This document shows positions 56,240 to 64,000 of a stretch of DNA of 64,000 nt, in pieces. The notes below the pieces were generated by a model that was given only the letters and a program-made list of their open reading frames with translations, was not told the DNA's origin and made no database searches. Each line of letters begins with the position of its first letter. Position 1 is the first letter of the stretch. The position numbers and the translations under genes were made by a program. Origin of the DNA: Dugong dugon (lineage: Eukaryota; Chordata; Mammalia; Sirenia; Dugongidae); NCBI GenBank assembly GCA_030035585.1, contig CM057481.1:60149128-60213127 (forward strand), written 5' to 3'.

Positions 56240-56427
56240 AAAAAACAAAACAAAACAAAACAAAAACCCAAACCTGTTGCCGTCAAGTTGAATCTGACTC
56301 ATAATGATTCTATAGGACAGAGTAGAACTGCCCCGCAGGGTTTCTAAGGAGCAGCTGGTGGATTTGAACTGCTGACCTTTTGGTTGGCAGCCTTAGCTCT
56401 CTTAACCACTATGCCACCAGGGCTCCA
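56240..56427 (-). mobile_element. AfroSINE copy (minus) in RHEB intron 3
   Basis: The A-rich tail complement (caaaa)n is followed by 'tctataggacagagtagaac', 'gctgaccttttggttggcag' and the head complement 'cttaaccactatgccaccag'. Confidence 0.92.
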
Positions 56428-57247
56428 ACTCTTCATCGTTGGAGTAAATTTTTATGATTTCTGCATTTTTTAATGTATGTATGTAGTAAGATATACCTGT
56501 AAGTTTATATATTTCCAACCCCCAAAGACAAAGATCAGATTTATAAAGATACTGATAATAAAAGGCAATAATAATGAAAACTAAAAAAAAAAAAAAAGAA
56601 AAGGCTTTCATTTTAACTTACATCAGAGCAACCAACTTAAGATGGAGTTGTCGGAACAGAACCCCATCATAAGCCGGGGTCTACCTGCACAATATTATTC
56701 CAGAAACATAGCAGAACACTGAAGATCTTTTTAAGACTGATTTTGGGTGATAATGTGCCTTAAAGATAATATTCAGAACTGACTCTAGCTGACCTAGGGC
56801 TTCAGAAGGAAGTAACTTCTATAACTCCTAGGAGAAAAGAAAGGAAGGAAGAAAAAGATGCTTGGGTCAATGATCTTATATCAAGGGGAAAGCATTAATA
56901 TGTTTCTTCGATGGATGAGAGTCCAGAATCCTTTAGATCTTACAGAAAATTTTCAAGTCCTACTGGTTTATTTCATAAATCTATATTTTCATATTTGAAA
57001 GTGTCATATTATCACCTAACCTACTTTACAAGTTGAACCACTTCTGTGCATGTCAGTCCTACTGGCCTAAGTATATGTGCCTACAATAGTGCTGGTTGGA
57101 ACCAGTATACAAGAGAGGAGGAAGAGGAGAGGAGAGAATCAAAACACAACTCAGTGTTCTCAGACTTCTGAACTTTATGTAAAATCCCAGAGCATTTTGG
57201 GGATCAAAAAATTATTTACTGAGCTACTTTAGGAATTAAAAAGAGAG
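56428..57247. other. RHEB intron 3, unique part
   Basis: Unique sequence with an A-run at 56583-56597. No exon seen. Confidence 0.4.
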
Positions 57248-58877
57248 ACTTCCAGGCAACATGACACTCTAGGCAGAAGCACCATGCAGTCCCTCCAAAG
57301 CAAAGATCGGAAAAAATAAGCCAAAGAGAGAAAACAGCAATCCTGAAACCCTAAGGATCAAATGAAGAAATAACTCAGCCAAGCACCAAATGGAATAAGA
57401 AACTGACAGAGAAAAGAGAGCAAGGAGAGATGTATGCAGAGGTCCCCTATCAACTAATGCAGCACAGATCCGCCATCTTGGATCCCTATCAGAGACCAGC
57501 AAACAGGGGATATGAGAAAGGAGCTTCACAGAGCTTCCAGCAGAAGACTAAACAACCGGTAACCAATGATATACTTTCCCACCCCCCACACTTCTTCACC
57601 CCCACTCGGCCTCCTCTGCTTTCCGTGGCCACAGTCTCTTGGCCGGGAAGCACCGGCTGCTTGGACTCCACCTGCCCGCACTGGCCAACTCCCTGAGTGC
57701 CATTTGATGGCTGCTGGTGTTGCTATTTTCCGCTTCTTTTGATTTCTTCCTTACCTCTCACCACTACCCACTCCTTTCTCTCAAATACATGGCTCCATGC
57801 GCCATCTTTGCTTCTTCCTGAAAGGTTGTGAAACTCCCCTCAAATGTGAAACTGCTTCCCGGTCCATGCTGCCACACTGGTGGGATCCTGGGGCTTTTTT
57901 AGTTTGTTTGTTTTGAATTGTTTCTCTTCTTGAATCGGGAGCACGTTCTAGCCAGGCAATACTGCACGGCTTGGGACCTACCCCCTCAGTTTGCGCAGAC
58001 GCACAGAGGGATCCCTGAGAGCGTTTCTTTTTTCATGGTTTTTTTTTTGTTTGTTTCTTGAGGGGGTTTCTTGTTTTGATTTTTTTTTAAATTTTTGTTG
58101 TTTTCTTTTCCCCTTTTTGTCTTTCTTCAATACTCTCTAAACCTTCCTTCTCTTCCTGTCCTCTGAATACCTGGTGCTTAGTGACACCTCTGCACCTTCT
58201 AGCCAGGCTGTACTTCAACGCCTGGGAGCAACCTCCCCAGACCATGTAGCCGTGGGATACCTGGGAGCTTTATTTATTTTTTTCTTTCTAATATTTATTT
58301 ACTCATTTTTTTCTTTTCTTCTTCTTCTCCTTTTTGTTTTTCTCCATTTGATAGTCTCTCATCTCTCCACTCCAACAGTGAGATACCTTAGCACTCTTCT
58401 TTCTTTGTATGTTTTTTGCTCCTGTTCCCTTCTCCTCTCTCCCATATCCATCTTAGCTCCACACATCACAATGTCCCCCCTCTATCCTGCCTACCTGCAC
58501 CGTGCGCCTAACATCACATCACCAAGCAGCACAGGCACGGCCTACCAGAACCTGCCCTGCACTGATTACCGGCCCGCCCTGGTATCCATAGTAAGTGCCA
58601 CAAACAACCCATCCCAGCAACTCCTCTTCAGCTAGACATGCCCTGCTGTACCATATCTGAGCGACTGACCTTGCCAACTGGAGAAGGAGGGGACAAGTAT
58701 CGTGCCCACAGATGAGCAAACAACAAAGAACACACAGACCGCCTGCTCAGACATAGCCAAATAAAACATAGAAACAGGACAAAACAAACAAATCTACAAT
58801 GAATAAATGAGAAAAATAACTACTGAATGCCCTGAAGACAGCAGAAAATATCAAAACATTTACAAAAACAGGACAGG

Positions 58878-59880
58878 ATGATTCTAGTACGCATCCAAAA
58901 TAAAACACCAGATAACTTTCTAGTAGAAAAAAAGGCACTAGAACTACCTGATAGGGAATTCAAATCTCTAATACTCAGAATTACCCAAGAATTGAAGGAA
59001 AAAGACAAAAATGAGGAAAAAATAGACAAATACATGGAAAAGGCAGACAAATTCATGGAAAATACAAAATAAATGGAAGAATTCAGGAAAATAATGCAGA
59101 AACGAAATTCCAAAATGAATTCACTGGAAATCATACAAAAACAACAATTAGAAATCCAAAAGATAAACAACAAGATTTCAGAAATGAACAGTGTCAGAGA
59201 AGGGCTGAGGAACAGATCTGAAACACCGTAAGACAGGATCAGCGCTATTGAAGACAAACACTTGGATACAACTCTGTTTGAGGAAAACTCAGAAAAAAGA
59301 ACGAAGAAAAATGAAGCAAATGAGAATTACGTGGGATACAATTAAAGCAAAAATCTGCAAGTGATGAGAGTTCCAGGACAGGGGGAGAAAACAGAAAACA
59401 AAGAGAAGATCAGTGAAGAACTGCTGATAGAAAGCTTCCCCAAAATCACGAAAGATGAAAAGCCAGTCATCAAAGAAGCTCAATGAACTTCATACACGAT
59501 AGACCCCAAAAGAAAATCACCAAGGCACAGCATAATCACACTCGAAAAAACCAAAGAAAAACAAAGAATCCTGAGAGCACCTCGAGAAAAATAAGAAGTC
59601 ACATACAGAGGGGAAACAATAAGACTAAGCTCAGATTATTTGCGAGAAACAATGCAGGCAAGAAGGCAATGGGATGACATATATAAAACCTTGATAGAAA
59701 AAAAATTGCAAGCCAAGAATAATATACTCTGCAAAACTCTCGTTCAAATATGATGGTGAAATTAGGTCATTTCCAGATAAACAGAAATTAAGGGAATATG
59801 TAAAAACAAAACCAAACTTAGAAGAATTATTAAAGGGAGTCCTTCGATCTAAGAACAAACAACTTCAGCTCATAGGCTGA
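58878..59880 (+). pseudogene. L1 ORF1, broken
   Basis: The ATG at 58878 opens MILVRIQNKTPDNFLVEKKA and continues for 64 codons (LPDREFKSLILRITQELKEK) to a stop at 59070-59072. The coiled coil (KQQLEIQKINNKISEM), RRM-type segment and C-terminal block (EELLKGVLRSKNKQLQLIG) follow in shifting frames to a stop at 59878-59880. Compared with the first L1, the N-terminus is intact here but the middle is broken. Confidence 0.85.
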
Positions 59881-60317
59881 ATCTAAGATGCAGGATCGTA
59901 CTAGGCAGATACAAATCTAGGGAATGAACTCTCAACAGCTATCCAAAACCAAAAGAAATACAAAAGGGATTCAGAACAGTTAATCCGTAAATGACAACAA
60001 CATCAGAACAATAAAGAGGGAATAAACGGTGTAGGTACAGAACCTTCTAATAGAGAGGAAGAGAAAGCGATACCAAGTAATAATAGACTACTTCAAATTT
60101 AGAAAGATAAGGGTAAATTTCATGGTAACCACAAAGAAAGTTAACAAACTTGCTCATAAAAATAAAGAGGAAAAACATAAAGTGTCAGTTAAAAAAAAAA
60201 CCCTATAAAAACAAAAGAAATGAAAAAAAAAAAAAATCCACAAACAAAAAGAATTCAGCACAGGAGAGTAAGAGGAACAAAGAAAACATCAGCACCACAA
60301 AAAAAAAGCACTACAAA

Positions 60318-63300
60318 ATGACAGCAATAAACTAACATCTATCAATAATTACACTGAATGTAAATGGCCTAAACGCACCCATAAAGAGACGGAGAGTGAC
60401 AGAATGGATTAAAAAAACAGGATCCATCAGTATGCTGTCTACAAGAGACACACCTTAGAAAAATAGCCGTAAATTTATTAAAAATCAAAGGTTGGAAAAA
60501 AATACATCAAGCAAACAACTAGCAGAAAAGAGCAAGAGTCGCAATACTAATCTCAGATAAAATAAACTTTAGAACAAAATCTACCATAAAAGACAAAGAA
60601 GAACACTATATAATGATTAAGGGGACGATCCATCATGAAGACATAACCATAATAAACATCTACGTACCCAATGACAGGGATCCAAAATACATAAAACAAA
60701 CTCTAACAGCACTGAAAAGAAAAACTGACAGTTCCACAATAATAGTAGGAGACTTCAACACACCACTCACATTAAAGGATGGAACATCTAAAAAGAAACT
60801 CAGCAAAGATACAGAAGACCTAAAGGGTACAATCAGCCAACCTGACCTCATGGACAGATATAAAACACTCCATCCAACAGCTGCAAAGTACACATTCTTT
60901 TCCAATGCACATGGAACGTTCTCCAGAATAGACCACATCTTAGGCCACAGAGCAATCCTCAACAAGATCCAAAACATTGAGATAATACAAAGTATCTTCT
61001 CAGACCACAATGCCATCACAGTAGAAATTAACAACAGGGAGAGCAAGGGAAAAAAATCAATTACATGGAAACTGAATAACACCCTGCTAAAAAACTACTG
61101 GGTAAAAGAAGAAATCAGAGATGGAATCAAAAAATTCCTAGAATCAAACAAGAATGAACACACATCATACCAAAACCTTTGGGACACTGCAAAGGCAGTC
61201 CTCAGACAACAATTTATAGCAACAGATGCACACATCAAAAAAGAAGGGACAAACTCAAAACATTAACTACACAACTAAAACAAATAGAAAACAGCAAAAA
61301 AAAAAAAAAAAAAAAAAAGCCCACAGCCACCAGAAGAAAGGAAACAATAAAAATCAGAGCAGAAATAAATGAAATAGAGAACAGAAAAACAATAGAAAGA
61401 ATCAACAAAACCAAAAGTTCATTCTTTGAAAGAATCAACAAAATCACAAACCACTGGCCAGACTGACAAAAGAAAAACAGGAAAGGACGCGAATCCCAAA
61501 TAAGAAATGAAATGGGCGACATTACAACAGACCCAACTGAAATAAAAAGGATCATAACAGAATATTATGAAAAACTATACTCTAACAAATTTGAAAACCT
61601 AGAGGAAATGGATAAATTTCTAGAAACACACTACCTACCCAAACTACAACAAAGTGATGCTGAAAATCTGAACAGACCCATAACAAGAGAAGGGATTGAA
61701 AAGGTAATAAAAAAAACTCCCAACAAAAAAAGGCCCTGACCCAGACAGCTTCACTGGAGAATTCTACCAAACGTTCAGAGAAGAGCTTACACCAGTACTA
61801 CTCAAACAATTTTAGAACACAGAAAAGGAAGCGACACTTCCGAATTCATTCTATGATACCAAAACCAGGAAAAACGCCACAAAAAAAGAAAATTACAGAC
61901 CAATATCTCTCATGAATATAGATGTAAAAATTCTCAACAAAACTCTAGTCAATAGAATTCAGCACCATATCAAAAAAAATAACACACCACAAACAAGTAG
62001 GATTCGTATCAGGTATGCAAGGATGGTTCAACATTAGAAAATCAATCAACGTAATCCACCACATAAATAAAAGGAAAGAAAAGAATCACATGATCATCTC
62101 AGTTGATGGTGAAAAGGCATTGGACAAAGTCCAACAGCCGTTCCTGATAAAAACTCTCAATAAAATAGGTACAGAAGGGAAATTTCTAAACATAACAAGG
62201 GGCATCCATGCAAAACCAACAGCCATCATCATTCTTAATTGACAGAAGCTGAAAACATTCCCCTGAGAACAGGAACAAGACAAGGATGCCCTTTATCACC
62301 ACTCCTATTTAACATTGTGCTGGAAGTCCTAGCTAGAGCAAGAAAGAAAGAAATGGCATCCAAACTGGTAATGAAGAAGTTAAACTGTCCCTGTTTGTGG
62401 ATGATATGATACTAAGAAAACCCTAAAGCCTCTACGAGAAATCTACTAGAACAGAAAGATTCAGCAGAGTAGCAGGATACAAGAGAAACATACAAAAATC
62501 AGTTGGATTCCTATACATCAATAAAGAGAACAATGAAAACGAAATCAGGAAAACAATACCATTTGTAACAGCCCCTAAAAAAATAAAATACTTAGGAATA
62601 AATCTAACCAGGGATGTAAAAGACCTATACAAAGGAAACTACAAAACACTACTGCAAGAAACCCAAATGAATCTACATAAATGGAAAAACATACCATGCT
62701 CATCCATAGGTAGACTCAACATTGTGAAAATGACAGTTCTCCCCTTTGCAATTTACAAATACAGCATAATCCCAATTCAAATACCAACAACATTCTTCAA
62801 AGAGATGGAAAAACTAATCATTATATGGAAAGGGAAGAAGCCCCAAATAAGTAAAGCACTACTGAAGAAGAAGAATAAAGTAGGAGGACTCACGCTACCT
62901 AACCTCAGAACCTACTATACAGCTACAGTAGTAAAAAACAGCCTGGTACTGGTACAACGACAGATACATTGACCAATGGAACAGAATTGAGAACCTAGAT
63001 GTAAATCCATCCACCTACGGTCACCTGATCCTCGACAAGGGCCCAAAGTCCATCAAATGGGGAAAAGACAGTCTTTTTAACAAATGGTGATGGCAAAACT
63101 GGATATTCATCTGCAAAAAAATGAAACAGGACCCATACCTCACACCATATACAAAACCTAATTCAAAATGGATCAAAGACCTAAATATAAACCCAAAAAG
63201 TATGAAGTGCATAGAAGAAAAAATATGACCAACACTACAGGCCCTAATACACGGCATTAACAGGATACAAACCATAACCATCAACATACAAACTCCAGAA

Positions 63301-64000
63301 GATAAGCTAGATAACTGGGGTCTTCTAAAAATCAAATACCTATGCTCTTCAAAAGACTTTACCAAAAGACTAAAAAGAGAACCTATAGACTGGGAAAAAA
63401 CTTTTGGACATCCCAAGTCAGACAAAGGTCTAATCTCCAAAATCTACAAGAAAATCCAGCACCTCTACAACAAAAAGACAAATAATCCTACTAAAAAAAT
63501 TGGCAAAGGAAATGAACAGACACTTCCACCAAAGAAGACATTCAAGCGGCCAACAGACACATGAGGAAATGTTTGCATTCACTAGCCATTAGAGAAATGC
63601 AAATTAAAACCACAATGAGATACCATCTCACCCCGGCATTACTGGCACGAATCAAAAACACTGGGAGTAACAAATGTTGGAGAGGCTGCAGGGAGACTGA
63701 ACTCTTACGCACAGCTGGTGGGAATGCATAATGATATAACCATTTTGGAAAATGATATGGCGCTTCCTTAGAAAGCTAGAAATAGAAATACCATACGATC
63801 CACCAATCCCACTCCTAGGAATATATCCTAGAGAAATAAGAGCTGTCACAGGAACAGACATATGCACACCCATGTTCATGGCAGCAATGTTCACAACAGC
63901 AGAAAGATGGAAACAACGTAGATGCCCATCAACTGATGAATGGATAAACAAACTATGGTACATACACACAATGGAGTACTATGCAACGAGAAAGAACAAT
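60318..64000 (+). pseudogene. L1 ORF2, broken and truncated by window
   Basis: The ATG at 60318 is followed by a stop at the sixth codon. The endonuclease segment is open at 60613-61266 (VGDFNTPLTLKDG, FSRIDHILGHRAIL, FSDHNAITVEINN). The reverse-transcriptase palm motif at about 62391 reads LFVDDMIL, keeping both Asp residues, and about 12 bases of the following region are deleted relative to the other L1. Further frameshifts follow. The frame runs past base 64000. Confidence 0.88.

Larger units (their letters stand above)
57248..64000 (+). mobile_element. Second full-length-type L1, cut by window end
   Basis: It begins 'cttccaggcaacatgacact' followed by 'ctaggcagaagcacca', closely matching the 5' end of the L1 at 13397. 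It has a 5' UTR with one monomer (about 57560-57845), ORF1 (58878-59880) and ORF2 from 60318 beyond the window. Frames carry frameshifts and stops. It lies in RHEB intron 3, antisense to the gene, with its 5' end about 1.36 kb upstream of RHEB exon 4 in the direction of RHEB transcription. Confidence 0.92.

Noticed and set aside
55894-57247. RHEB exon 3 before the L1
   Set aside because: I looked on the minus strand for the segment encoding the DTAGQ end of exon 3 and did not find it. It probably lies beyond 64,000.

Overview
This window is vertebrate nuclear DNA from a placental mammal, most likely an afrotherian and probably elephant-like. The main clue is a set of about thirteen related short interspersed elements. 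They have a tRNA-like head (core 'ctgctaaccaaaaggtcagc') and a tail like the 3' end of an RTE retrotransposon ('gactcgacggcacctaacaac'). I recognise this as the AfroSINE type, accompanied by its RTE (BovB-like) partner LINE. There are no bacterial features. Almost all long open frames are retrotransposon remnants or chance frames.

The one host gene I can name is RHEB (Ras homolog enriched in brain), on the minus strand at about 44.29-55.89 kb. Five consecutive coding exons, exons 4-8 in human numbering, have consensus splice sites and unbroken phase. Together they encode 120 residues (65-184), ending in a CaaX box, with a 3' UTR and polyadenylation signal. Exons 1-3 would lie beyond base 64,000.

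Layout. 0-9 kb: an RTE 3' end, an antisense ancient L1 piece, an MLT1-like LTR split by a SINE, then mostly unique intergenic DNA with two minisatellites. 9-13.4 kb: a minus-strand RTE reverse-transcriptase region split by a solitary LTR, abutting a scrambled old L1. 13.4-22 kb: a near full-length L1 with a tandem-monomer 5' UTR, a broken ORF1 and a broken ORF2. 24.5-28.4 kb: a 5'-truncated L1 carrying a complete two-LTR MaLR-type element. 29-34.2 kb: a minus-strand endogenous retrovirus with two LTRs and decayed protease, reverse transcriptase, RNase H and envelope regions. 34.8-35.5 kb: a GC/CpG-enriched stretch of unknown role. 35.5-44 kb: intergenic DNA with a composite SINE, a minisatellite, and old MIR, L2, L1M and hAT pieces. 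44.3-55.9 kb: RHEB exons 4-8. 57.2-64 kb: a second full-length-type L1 in RHEB intron 3, antisense to the gene and cut by the window end.

I see no previously undescribed biological system. The most informative points are the RHEB exon set with a SINE 43 bp upstream of an acceptor, different promoter-monomer counts in two related L1s, the nesting order of the insertions, and the gag- and probably integrase-deleted retrovirus. All family names come from recognition of sequence patterns, not from database searches.
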